A stretch of DNA of 64,000 nt. Source: JANQMX01 sp965247175 (lineage in GTDB: Bacteria; Pseudomonadota; Alphaproteobacteria; Kiloniellales; DSM-21159). The position numbers and the translations under genes were made by a program. Location of the stretch: positions 992,001 to 1,056,000 of the forward strand of contig OZ252006.1 of the NCBI GenBank assembly GCA_965247175.1, written 5' to 3'. Shown here piece after piece: positions 40,993 to 48,869 of the stretch (within the stretch, counting starts at the first letter, position 1; each line of letters starts with the position of its first letter). Under the pieces are notes generated by a model, which was given only the letters and a program-made list of their open reading frames with translations, did not search any database and was not told the DNA's origin.

Positions 40993-42270
40993 ATGCTGAA
41001 GCAGATCGAAGGCTCCCAGGCCGTCGCCGAAGCGGTGGCGCTCTGCCGGCCGCATGTCGTCTGCGCCTATCCCATCACGCCGCAGACCCACATCGTCGAG
41101 GGCATCGGCGCCATGGTGAAGGCCGGTCAGCTCGAAAACTGCGAGTTTATCAATGTGGAGTCCGAGTTCGCCGCGCTCTCCGTCGCCATCGGCGCCTCGG
41201 CGGTCGGGGCGCGGGCCTACACCGCCACGGCCAGCCAGGGCCTGCTCTACATGGCCGAGGCGGTCTACAACGCCGCCGGCTTGGGCCTTCCCATCGTCAT
41301 GACGATCGGCAACCGGGCCATCGGCTCACCGATCAACATCTGGAACGACCACAGCGACTCCATGGCGATGAAGGACGCCGGCTGGATCCAGCTCCATGCG
41401 GAGACCAACCAGGAGGCGGCCGACCTGCACATCCAGGCCTTCAAGCTCGCCGAGTCCCTGAGCTGCCCGGTGATGGTCTGCATGGACGGCTTCATCCTGA
41501 CCCACGCCTACGAGCAGGTCGACATTCCGACACAGGAGCAGGTCGACAGCTTCCTGCCGCCCTTCGAGCCGGTGCAGCAGCTTGACCCGGCCAATCCCTA
41601 TTCGATCGGCGCCATGGTCGGGCCCGACGCCTTCGCCGAGGTGCGCTACCTGGCCCACCACAAGCAAATGGAAGCGCTGGAGCGCATCCCGCCCATCGCC
41701 GCGGAGTTCAAAGAGATCTTCGGCCGCGAGGCCGGCGGGCTGGTGCGCAGCTACCGCACCGAAGATGCCGAAACCATCGTCGTCGCCCTCGGCTCGGTGA
41801 ACGGCACCATCAAGGAGGTCGTCGATGCGCAGCGCGAGGCGGGCGTGAAGATCGGCAGCGTCAGCATCTGCTCCTTCCGGCCTTTCCCGCTGGCCGCACT
41901 CAACGAGGCCCTGAAGGGCGCCGAGCGCATCGTCTGCCTGGAAAAGAGCCTGGCGCCGGGCTTGGGCGGCATGCTGGCCTCCAACGTCCGCATGGCCCTG
42001 CGCAGCCATCCCTTGCCCGTCTACACCGTCATTGCCGGGCTCGGCGGCCGGGTGATCACCCGCAAGTCGCTGAGCGAGCTCTTCGAGCGCGCCGGCCGCG
42101 ACAGCCTCGAAGACGTCACCTTCCTCGACCTCAATTGGGAGGTGGTGCAGGAGCAGATCGCCCGCGCCCGCGAGCTGCGCCATTCCGGACCCATTGCCGA
42201 GAACCTGCTGAAGGCCCTCAACCCGGGTCTGGTGGAGCGGGTCTCGCCACCAACGGAAGCCAATCCATGA
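40993..42270 (+). CDS. 2-oxoacid:acceptor oxidoreductase alpha subunit
   Basis: 425 residues, ATG 40993 with GGAAGGA upstream. Alpha-subunit motifs: GSQAVAEAVALCRPHVVCAYPITPQTHIVE, EFINVESEFAALSVAIGASAVGARAYTATASQGLLYMAEAVYNAAG, the PINIWNDHSDSMAMKDAGWIQLHAETNQEA segment, and the transketolase C-terminal-like part from residue 265. It contains no Fe-S motif of its own. Its stop overlaps the beta start (ATGA). Confidence 0.93.
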   Translation: MLKQIEGSQAVAEAVALCRPHVVCAYPITPQTHIVEGIGAMVKAGQLENCEFINVESEFAALSVAIGASAVGARAYTATASQGLLYMAEAVYNAAGLGLPIVMTIGNRAIGSPINIWNDHSDSMAMKDAGWIQLHAETNQEAADLHIQAFKLAESLSCPVMVCMDGFILTHAYEQVDIPTQEQVDSFLPPFEPVQQLDPANPYSIGAMVGPDAFAEVRYLAHHKQMEALERIPPIAAEFKEIFGREAGGLVRSYRTEDAETIVVALGSVNGTIKEVVDAQREAGVKIGSVSICSFRPFPLAALNEALKGAERIVCLEKSLAPGLGGMLASNVRMALRSHPLPVYTVIAGLGGRVITRKSLSELFERAGRDSLEDVTFLDLNWEVVQEQIARARELRHSGPIAENLLKALNPGLVERVSPPTEANP

Positions 42271-43298
42271 CCGAAGAAAGCGCCCTGCAGAAGGTCAAGT
42301 TCTACCAGACGGGGACTCACACCGTCGGCAACCGCTTCATGAGCGAAGCGAACCGCACGGTGCAGGCCTCGATCGACCGCTCCAACGCCATCACCTCGGG
42401 TCACCGGGCCTGCCAGGGCTGCGGCGAAGCGCTCGGCGCGCGCTACGCGCTCGATTCCGCCATGCGGGCGACCGACGGCGATCTCGTGGCCGTCAACGCC
42501 ACCGGCTGCCTGGAGGTCTTCACAACGCCCTATCCCGAGACCTCCTGGCAGATCCCCTGGCTGCACTCGCTGTTCGGCAATGCCCCAGCGGTGGCCTCGG
42601 GTGTGGCCGCCGGGCTGCGCCGCTTGGGTCGGGACAACGTGCGGGTGGTGGCCCAAGGCGGCGACGGCGGCACCGTCGACATCGGCTTCGGCTGCCTCTC
42701 GGGCATGTTCGAGCGCAACGACGATGTGCTCTACGTCTGCTACGACAACGAGGCCTATATGAACACCGGCGTGCAGCGCTCCTCGGCGACGCCGCCGACG
42801 GCCCGCACGGCGACCACGCCCGCGGTGGGCGACGCGCCGGGCAACGTCTTCGGCACCGGCAAGAACCTGCCGCAGATCGCCATGGCCCATAACATTCCCT
42901 ATGTCGCCACGGCGACGGTCGCCGACCTGCACGACCTGGAGGCCAAGGTGACCAAGGCGATGGGGATGCACGGCGCCCGCTACATCCACATCATGGTGCC
43001 CTGTCCGCTCGGCTGGGGCTCCAAGTCCGAGGACACCATCAAGGTCGCGCGCCTGGCCATGGAGTGCGGGCTCTTCCCGCTGTTCGAGGCCGAGCACGGC
43101 GAAGTGACGGCGGTCAAGAAGATCCGCCGCCAGGTGCCGGTCGAGGCCTACCTGCGCCTGCAGCGCCGCTTCGCCCATCTCTTCAAGAAAGGCGCCGAAG
43201 ACCACGAGCGCATTGCTCACATCCAGCGCATGGCCGATGCCAACATCAAGAGGTACGGGCTCTTGCGCGACGACCAACCCGCGGAGCAGCCGGCATGA
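42267..43298 (+). CDS. 2-oxoacid:acceptor oxidoreductase beta (TPP-binding) subunit
   Basis: 343 residues from ATG 42267 at the alpha stop; a longer open frame upstream is shadow. The thiamine diphosphate motif is GDGGTVDIGFGCLSGMFERNDDVLYVCYDNEAYMNTG. Four cysteines in the positions expected for the proximal [4Fe-4S] cluster: C-QGC-G near residue 52, ATGC near 81 and PCPLGWG near 246. Phenylglyoxylate- and pyruvate-type enzymes share this arrangement; the substrate is not deducible. Confidence 0.93.
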   Translation: MTEESALQKVKFYQTGTHTVGNRFMSEANRTVQASIDRSNAITSGHRACQGCGEALGARYALDSAMRATDGDLVAVNATGCLEVFTTPYPETSWQIPWLHSLFGNAPAVASGVAAGLRRLGRDNVRVVAQGGDGGTVDIGFGCLSGMFERNDDVLYVCYDNEAYMNTGVQRSSATPPTARTATTPAVGDAPGNVFGTGKNLPQIAMAHNIPYVATATVADLHDLEAKVTKAMGMHGARYIHIMVPCPLGWGSKSEDTIKVARLAMECGLFPLFEAEHGEVTAVKKIRRQVPVEAYLRLQRRFAHLFKKGAEDHERIAHIQRMADANIKRYGLLRDDQPAEQPA

Positions 43299-44935
43299 AA
43301 GACAGCGTTCTGCCTTTCGCCATCACCCTCGACCCCGGCACCAGCCTGGCCAACGAGACTGGATCCTGGCGCGACGAGCGCCCGAGTTACGTCGATCGCC
43401 TACCACCCTGCAACAATGCTTGTCCGGCCGGTGAGAACATCCAGGGCTGGCTCTATCATGCGGAGGAGGGGGACTACGCCGCCGCCTGGCAGGTCCTGGT
43501 GCAGGACAACCCCATGCCGGGCGTGATGGGCCGCGTCTGCTATCACCCCTGCGAGACCTCCTGTAACCGCGCCAAGCTCGACGAGGCGGTGAGCATCCAC
43601 GCGGTCGAGCGCTTCCTCGGGGACTACGCTCTGCAGCACGGCCTCAAGCCGAGCTTCGAGGCAGAGCCCAGCGGCAAGCGGGTGCTGATCGTCGGCGCCG
43701 GCCCGAGCGGCCTGTCCGCCGCTTATCACATGACCCGCATGGGTCACCAAGTCACCATCCGCGAAGCCGGACCCATGGCCGGCGGCATGATGCGCTTCGG
43801 TATTCCCAAGTACCGCCTGCCGCGGGACATCCTCGACGGCGAGATCCAACGCATCCTCGACATGGGCGTCACCTTGGAGCTCGAAACCAAGGTGGAGGAC
43901 ATCGAGGCAGCCTTCCTAGAAGACGGCTTCGATGCGGTCTTCGTTGCCGTCGGCGCGCACCTCGCCAAGCGCACCAACATCCCGGCGCACGCCGCCGGCA
44001 AGATCCTCGATGCCGTCTCGGTCTTGCGCGACATGGAGACGGGCGCCGAGCCCCCACAGCTCGGCCGCCGGGTGATCGTCTACGGCGGCGGCAACACCGC
44101 CATGGACGTGGCCCGCACCGCCAAGCGCCTCGGCGCCGACGAAGCCATGATCGTCTATCGGCGCACCCGCAAGGAGATGCCCGCCCACGACTTCGAGGCC
44201 CAGGAGGCCGAGGAGGAGGGGGTGATGATCCACTGGCTCCGGACCATCAAGCAGATCGACGAGACCACCTTCACCGTCGAGAAGATGAAGATCGACCAGG
44301 ACGGCCGGCCGCAGCCGACCGGCGAGTTCGAGACCCTGGAGGCCGACACCCTCATCTTGGCGCTCGGCCAGGATGTCGACACCAGCTTCCTCGAACAGGT
44401 GCCGGGCGTGGAGATCGCCCGCGACGGCGTGGTGCAGGTCACCCCCCAGATGATGACGGGCCGCCCGGGCCTCTTCGCGGGCGGCGACATGGTGCCCTCG
44501 GAGCGCACGGTCACCGTCGCCATCGGCCACGGCAAGAAGGCTGCCCGCAACATCGACGCCTGGCTGCGCGGCGAGACCTACGAAGCACCGGTCAAGCACG
44601 AGCTGGCCGACTTCGACCTCTTGAACACCTGGTACTACGACGACGCCCCGCAGCGGGTGCAGGGGCAGCTCGACCTGCTGCGCCGGCAGAGCGGCTTCGA
44701 GGAGGTGCTGCAGGGCCTCAATGAGGAGAACGCGCTCTTCGAGGCACGGCGCTGCCTCTCCTGCGGCAACTGCTTCGAGTGCGATACCTGCTACGGCATC
44801 TGCCCGGACAACGCGGTAATCAAGCTCGGCCCGGGCAAACGCTTCCAGTTCAACTACGACTACTGCAAGGGCTGCGGCATCTGCGCAGCCGAGTGCCCCT
44901 GCGGCGCCATCGCGATGATTCCCGAAGTGGTCTAA
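43295..44935 (+). CDS. GltD-like NAD(P)H flavoprotein with C-terminal 2x[4Fe-4S] ferredoxin domain
   Basis: 546 residues from ATG 43295 (ATGA overlap with beta). N-terminal cluster domain with CNNACPAGENIQGW (C39, C43) and VCYHPCETSCNR (C82, C86, C90). FAD motif VLIVGAGPSGLSAAYHM (129-145). NAD(P)H motif VIVYGGGNTAMDVARTAKRLGADEAMIVYRRTR. Final domain CLSCGNCFECDTCYGICPDNAV and CKGCGICAAECPCGAI. It would pass electrons from the oxidoreductase to NAD(P)+, as in Thauera 2-oxoglutarate:NADP+ oxidoreductase and Azoarcus phenylglyoxylate:NAD+ oxidoreductase. It ends convergent with, and overlapping by four bases, the MFS gene. Confidence 0.9.
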   Translation: MKDSVLPFAITLDPGTSLANETGSWRDERPSYVDRLPPCNNACPAGENIQGWLYHAEEGDYAAAWQVLVQDNPMPGVMGRVCYHPCETSCNRAKLDEAVSIHAVERFLGDYALQHGLKPSFEAEPSGKRVLIVGAGPSGLSAAYHMTRMGHQVTIREAGPMAGGMMRFGIPKYRLPRDILDGEIQRILDMGVTLELETKVEDIEAAFLEDGFDAVFVAVGAHLAKRTNIPAHAAGKILDAVSVLRDMETGAEPPQLGRRVIVYGGGNTAMDVARTAKRLGADEAMIVYRRTRKEMPAHDFEAQEAEEEGVMIHWLRTIKQIDETTFTVEKMKIDQDGRPQPTGEFETLEADTLILALGQDVDTSFLEQVPGVEIARDGVVQVTPQMMTGRPGLFAGGDMVPSERTVTVAIGHGKKAARNIDAWLRGETYEAPVKHELADFDLLNTWYYDDAPQRVQGQLDLLRRQSGFEEVLQGLNEENALFEARRCLSCGNCFECDTCYGICPDNAVIKLGPGKRFQFNYDYCKGCGICAAECPCGAIAMIPEVV

Positions 44936-46128
44936 CGGCCAGGCGGCGGTGCCGCTTCCCTAACGGCGGGCGCTGCCGACTGCCCGAAGACCGTGACGAA
45001 GCAGAGCGCTGCGGCGGCGAGCGAGAAGGCGGCGGCGAGGCCGAACATGTGCGGCCAGGAAAACCCGGCCGCAATACCGGCGAGCACGGCCCCCAGTGCG
45101 CCGATGCCGTCCAAAAGGACGAACGCGAGACCCAAGGTCGTGCCTTCACTGCGCCCGGTGTGATCGACAGCACCCGCCAGGATGGCGGCGCGAATGGCGT
45201 CCAGGGCGGCGACCGCGACGATCAAGGCCGCCATCATGACCCACAACGAGGGTTGGAAGACCAACAGGGCGCTCGCGAGCCCTGCCACGAGATTGCCGAA
45301 CACGATGACGGGCCGGCGTCCGGCGATATCGGAGATCTTGCCGATCCAAGGTTGCAATAGCGCACCGGTGATCAGCATGGCCGAAAACGCGATGCCGGTG
45401 GCCACCGGTCCGAAGCCCTGCCGATCGACGAGATAGAGCGGGATCATGCTGAGGAGCGCCATGAGCGCCATGTTGTAGAGGCAGATCATCGCCACCATGC
45501 GGAGACCGTTTCCCCGCCGCCAGAGGTTCAGAAGGCCGAGCAGATCCCCCTTGCTCACCGACTTCTTCTCCACCCGCGGAATCGCGCGGACCACCCAGAA
45601 GAAGCAGCAGCCCATGATCGCGGCGGGAAGCGCCGAGAGTGCCAATGCCCCGCGCCAGTCGACGTAGGCGAGGATGAAGCCGACGGCGAGCGGCGACAGC
45701 ACCTCCGCCAACGAGCCGCCTATGGCATGAATGCCGAGTACGTGAGCCCGCCGCTCTTTGCGCTCGCGCGTCAGCACGCCTGTCGCGATCGGATGCCACG
45801 CGGCGTCCCCCATGCCGGCGAGGGCAAGCAGGAGCGCGAGGCTCCAGAAACCCGGCGCCATGGAGGCCAGCAGGTAGCCGACCACAACCCACCAGAAAGT
45901 CCCGATCAGCAGCCGCCCCCGGTTCGACACGTGATCGGCAAGGACACCGGCCGGCAAATAGGCGAGCGCGCCGCCGACGTTGCAGATCGTGAACAGCAGG
46001 CCGACCTCGGCCGGCGAAAGCTCCATGGCGATGCCGACCGTCGGCACGATGATCCACAACGAGGCGACCGCCCAGTCATTGGCGAGATGGCCCAATGCGA
46101 ACCACGTCAGGAAGGTGCGCTCTTTCAT
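44932..46128 (-). CDS. MFS transporter (fosmidomycin resistance-like)
   Basis: 398 residues, twelve hydrophobic helices. N-terminal half: FALGHLANDWAVASLWIIVPTVGIAMELSPAEVGLLFTICNVGGALAYLPAG, with the loop motif DHVSNRGRLLIG (MFS motif A-like), and GDAAWHPIATGVLTRERKERRAHVLGIHAIGGSLAEVLSPL, the pattern of the Fsr-like branch. It is an efflux or uptake carrier of unknown substrate. Divergent from the AraC gene at 46253, a common regulator-transporter pairing. Confidence 0.87.
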   Translation of the reverse strand: MKERTFLTWFALGHLANDWAVASLWIIVPTVGIAMELSPAEVGLLFTICNVGGALAYLPAGVLADHVSNRGRLLIGTFWWVVVGYLLASMAPGFWSLALLLALAGMGDAAWHPIATGVLTRERKERRAHVLGIHAIGGSLAEVLSPLAVGFILAYVDWRGALALSALPAAIMGCCFFWVVRAIPRVEKKSVSKGDLLGLLNLWRRGNGLRMVAMICLYNMALMALLSMIPLYLVDRQGFGPVATGIAFSAMLITGALLQPWIGKISDIAGRRPVIVFGNLVAGLASALLVFQPSLWVMMAALIVAVAALDAIRAAILAGAVDHTGRSEGTTLGLAFVLLDGIGALGAVLAGIAAGFSWPHMFGLAAAFSLAAAALCFVTVFGQSAAPAVREAAPPPGR

Positions 46129-46201
46129 GATGCGGCAAGCCCTGGTCCGGAGGTGCGGGCGTCAGGCCCAAAAGACTTGCGTAGCCTAGGTCAGAGCCTC
46201 A

Positions 46202-46224
46202 TGTCTTTCATTCGACATCAAGAC
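46202..46224. promoter_or_regulatory. Candidate operator between MFS and AraC genes
   Basis: GTCTT and AAGAC half-sites separated by 13 bases lie in the 124-base gap between the divergent MFS and AraC genes. Spacing near two helical turns would suit an AraC-type regulator. The arms are short, so chance is possible. Confidence 0.25.
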
Positions 46225-46252
46225 GAGATGCATCTAGAAATCGTCAAAGACC

Positions 46253-47029
46253 ATGACCAATCTGACACAGCATCCCTCGAGCAAACCGGGCCAGGCGCGC
46301 GCGCCGCGCTATCTGGGGGAGACGGTCCGGCCGACCTCCGGCGAAAGCTATGACTGGCATACGCATGATTTCGGCCAGCTCATCTCTGCGGCGTCAGGGT
46401 CCATGTACGTCGGAATCCCAGGCCAGGTCTTGCTGCTGAGCCCGGCGATGGCCTTATGGATTCCCCCGGACGTCGAGCACTGGATGCGCTACGGCCTGAA
46501 CAACGAGATGCGCTACGTCGACGTGAACCGCAACGAAGCCCCGGTGATCGGTACCGCCTGCCGGGTCATGGCCATGACTCCGCTGCTGAACGCCCTGATA
46601 TCCGAGATCATGCCCGAAAACGGAGGGGGCCGTGCGAGCGACCACGAGGACGCACTTCATCTGCTGCTGCGTCATGAGCTCCTTGCGGCCCCGGACGTCC
46701 CGCTCTCGCTCGCCATGCCGCAGGACCATCGCATTCGTCGCTTTGCCGAAGCCGCGCTCCATGATCCGGGTGCGATCGACTCGATCGACGCCTGGCTCGA
46801 CGACGCGGCTGCCAGCCGCAAGACCATCGAAAGACTATTTGCCGCCGAAACGGGCATGCCGCCGTCGCGCTGGTTGCGGCACGCGCGCGTCCTTCACGCA
46901 ATCTCCAGGCTTGCCGCCGGCGAGAAGGTCAGCTCTGTCGCCTTCGACATGGGCTATGCCTCGTCAAGCGCGTTCAGCTACATGTTCCGCCAAACCCTTG
47001 GGCGCAGCCCGAGCGATTTCTGCGCCTGA
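46253..47029 (+). CDS. AraC-family transcriptional regulator (cupin-HTH type)
   Basis: 258 residues. N-terminal AraC cupin: YDWHTHDFGQLISAASGSMYVGIPGQVLLLSPAMALWIPPDVEHWMRYG. C-terminal AraC DNA-binding domain (about 160-256): SLDDWLDDAAASRKTIERLFAAETGMPPSRWLRHARVLHAISRLAAGEKVSSVAFDMGYASSSAFSYMFRQTLGRSPSDF, represented here by KTIERLFAAETGMPPSRW and SSAFSYMFRQTLGRSPSDF. This NimR/YdeO-like subgroup usually controls a divergent MFS pump; the neighbour at 44932 fits. Confidence 0.9.
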   Translation: MTNLTQHPSSKPGQARAPRYLGETVRPTSGESYDWHTHDFGQLISAASGSMYVGIPGQVLLLSPAMALWIPPDVEHWMRYGLNNEMRYVDVNRNEAPVIGTACRVMAMTPLLNALISEIMPENGGGRASDHEDALHLLLRHELLAAPDVPLSLAMPQDHRIRRFAEAALHDPGAIDSIDAWLDDAAASRKTIERLFAAETGMPPSRWLRHARVLHAISRLAAGEKVSSVAFDMGYASSSAFSYMFRQTLGRSPSDFCA

Positions 47030-47134
47030 GCGCGGGCCAAAGAGATGGCAGCCAGCTGTTATGTGCGTTCGGTAATTCTCACGCTGGCGCCTTGGCATTA
47101 GCCTCCCGGCCGGTGACCGGAGAGGAGCGCTGCC

Positions 47135-48343
47135 ATGTCCCAAGCGGCAAAGAACGTTCTGCTGATCGTGTTCGACTACATGGGCTACGGCGATATCGAG
47201 CCCTTCGGCGCAGGCGAGATCCGCACGCCCAACATCAAGCGCCTGGCAGAGCAGGGGCGCTGCTACACCGACTTCTATGGCGCGGCTCCCATCTGCGGGC
47301 CAAGCCGTGCCGCTATGCTGACCGGCCGCTATCCGCGTCATCTGGGCATCGAGCGCAATGTCGAGCCCGGCGAGCCCGGCCTTCTGATCCACGAAACCTC
47401 GCTGCCGCGCTATTTCCGCGATGCCGGCTTCCGCACCGCGCTTTACGGCAAATGGCACCTCGGGCACGACGCGGACGACAGCCCCATTGCCCACGGCTTC
47501 GAGGAGTTCCTCGGCTTCGACTACTGGAACATCGACTACTACTCGCACCGCACGCGCGAGGGCGAACCGGCGCTGCGGCAGGGGAGCGAGATCGTCGAGC
47601 GGCCGGGGTACACGACCGACCTCTTCACCGAAGGTGCGCTGGACTTCATCGGCCGCTGTGGGGAGGCGGGGGAGCGCTTCTTCCTCTACCTCGCCTACAA
47701 CGCCATGCTGCCGCCCTATGCGCCGCCGGGGCGCGAGGCGGACTTCGCAGACCGCTGGGTCAACGGCAACCGCGCCGACTACGTCGCCGCCGTCGAGTAT
47801 CTGGACGAGAGCGTCGGCCGGGTGCTGGAGGCACTGGACCACCTGGGCCTAGCTGACGAGACCGCGGTGCTGCTGACCTATGACCACGGCGGCGGTGAGC
47901 TCGCGACCAAAGGCGGCTTCTTCCACGGTTTCGGTACGCTCTGGGAAGGCGGCATCAGAGTGCCCATGATCTTGCGCTGGCCGGGCGGCGTGGAGCCCGG
48001 CAGCATCTCCGCCGAGCCGGCAATCATCATGGATGTGACGCCGACCCTGCTGGCCACCGCGGGTCTTCAGGAAGACCGGGTGCTGGACGGGCGCAGCCTG
48101 CTGGGCGACGGCCAAGGCGGCGAACGAACGCTTCATTGGCGCATCGACCTGCCGGGCGAAGGCGACAATTGGCTGCCCCGCAAGCAGCGCGCCCTGCGGC
48201 GCGGCCAATGGAAGTACCTCTGGGACGGGACCTTCGACTTCCTCTTCGACCTTTCGGCCGACCCTGGCGAACGCAACGACCTCGGCTACCAAAACCCGGA
48301 GCTGATCGCGGAACTGCGCCAGCTCTCGAAGGGCGACTGGTAG
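47135..48343 (+). CDS. Sulfatase-family protein with a variant metal site
   Basis: 402 residues, ATG 47135 with GGAGAGGAG upstream. Formylglycine motif C54-G-P-S-R (ICGPSRAAMLTGRY) and the second signature GKWHLGHDADDSP. The C-terminal metal loop reads TYDHGGGELATKGG. The first metal motif, normally D-D-x-G-Y-G-D, reads FDYMGYGD: Asp14 is kept but Asp15 is Tyr. No signal peptide is visible, so it is probably cytoplasmic, and it may act on a sulfate or phosphate ester or be a phosphodiesterase-like relative. A perfect 11-bp hairpin spans its stop codon. Confidence 0.85.
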   Translation: MSQAAKNVLLIVFDYMGYGDIEPFGAGEIRTPNIKRLAEQGRCYTDFYGAAPICGPSRAAMLTGRYPRHLGIERNVEPGEPGLLIHETSLPRYFRDAGFRTALYGKWHLGHDADDSPIAHGFEEFLGFDYWNIDYYSHRTREGEPALRQGSEIVERPGYTTDLFTEGALDFIGRCGEAGERFFLYLAYNAMLPPYAPPGREADFADRWVNGNRADYVAAVEYLDESVGRVLEALDHLGLADETAVLLTYDHGGGELATKGGFFHGFGTLWEGGIRVPMILRWPGGVEPGSISAEPAIIMDVTPTLLATAGLQEDRVLDGRSLLGDGQGGERTLHWRIDLPGEGDNWLPRKQRALRRGQWKYLWDGTFDFLFDLSADPGERNDLGYQNPELIAELRQLSKGDW

Positions 48344-48354
48344 CGCCCTTCGAG
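48325..48354. terminator. Hairpin with the sulfatase stop codon in its loop
   Basis: CTCGAAGGGCG (48325-48335), loop ACTGGTAG, CGCCCTTCGAG (48344-48354): a perfect 11-bp stem whose loop contains the TAG stop at 48341-48343. The convergent cupin gene ends at 48381, so it may terminate both messages. No T-run. Confidence 0.5.
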
Positions 48355-48380
48355 CCTGTCCGGCGCTTGCCTCGTCGTTG

Positions 48381-48815
48381 TCAGTTCTTCTGGAACACGT
48401 CGTAGGCGAGCAGGATGACCGTCGTGTCGCTCTTGTTCTCCCACCAGTGCTTGACACCCTCGGCTTCGACCGAGACGTCACCGGTGCGGTAGACGTGGGG
48501 CTCCTTGCTGTCCGAGCGGTGCTCGACGATCTCGCCTTCCAGCACGTAGATCATGCTGGGCCGGTTGGAGTGGTCGTGCAGCGGCACGACGCCGCCCGGC
48601 GCAACCTCCCAGCGACGCAGACGCATGAAGCGGCCGGCACCCTCCGGGAACTCCTTGCCGAGATCGATCAGTCCGACTGTCTTGTTGCTGATTCCCTTAC
48701 CCTGGGTCGGGCCGGTAAAAGCCTCGTCGGCCATAACCGGGGCGCTTGCCAACGAGATGGCGAGAGCCAGCGTAAGAGCGAGGGCAGGGGCATAGGTGCG
48801 AAGTGTACGAATCAT
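48381..48815 (-). CDS. Exported small cupin protein
   Basis: 144 residues from ATG 48815 (GAGG nine bases upstream); an in-frame ATG 15 bases earlier is possible. Signal peptide RTYAPALALTLALAISLASAPVMA. Single cupin: motif 1 GGVVPLHDHSNRPSMIYVLEGEIVEH (two histidines and a glutamate for metal), motif 2 GDVSVEAEGVKHWWENKSD. Probably a periplasmic metal-binding cupin of unknown role. It lies downstream of the patatin gene on the same strand (54-base gap). Confidence 0.85.
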   Translation of the reverse strand: MIRTLRTYAPALALTLALAISLASAPVMADEAFTGPTQGKGISNKTVGLIDLGKEFPEGAGRFMRLRRWEVAPGGVVPLHDHSNRPSMIYVLEGEIVEHRSDSKEPHVYRTGDVSVEAEGVKHWWENKSDTTVILLAYDVFQKN

Positions 48816-48869
48816 ATCGAGAGACCTCATTCGTTTGACTGTGGCGTGAAGAGAGACGGCCAAAAGGCC

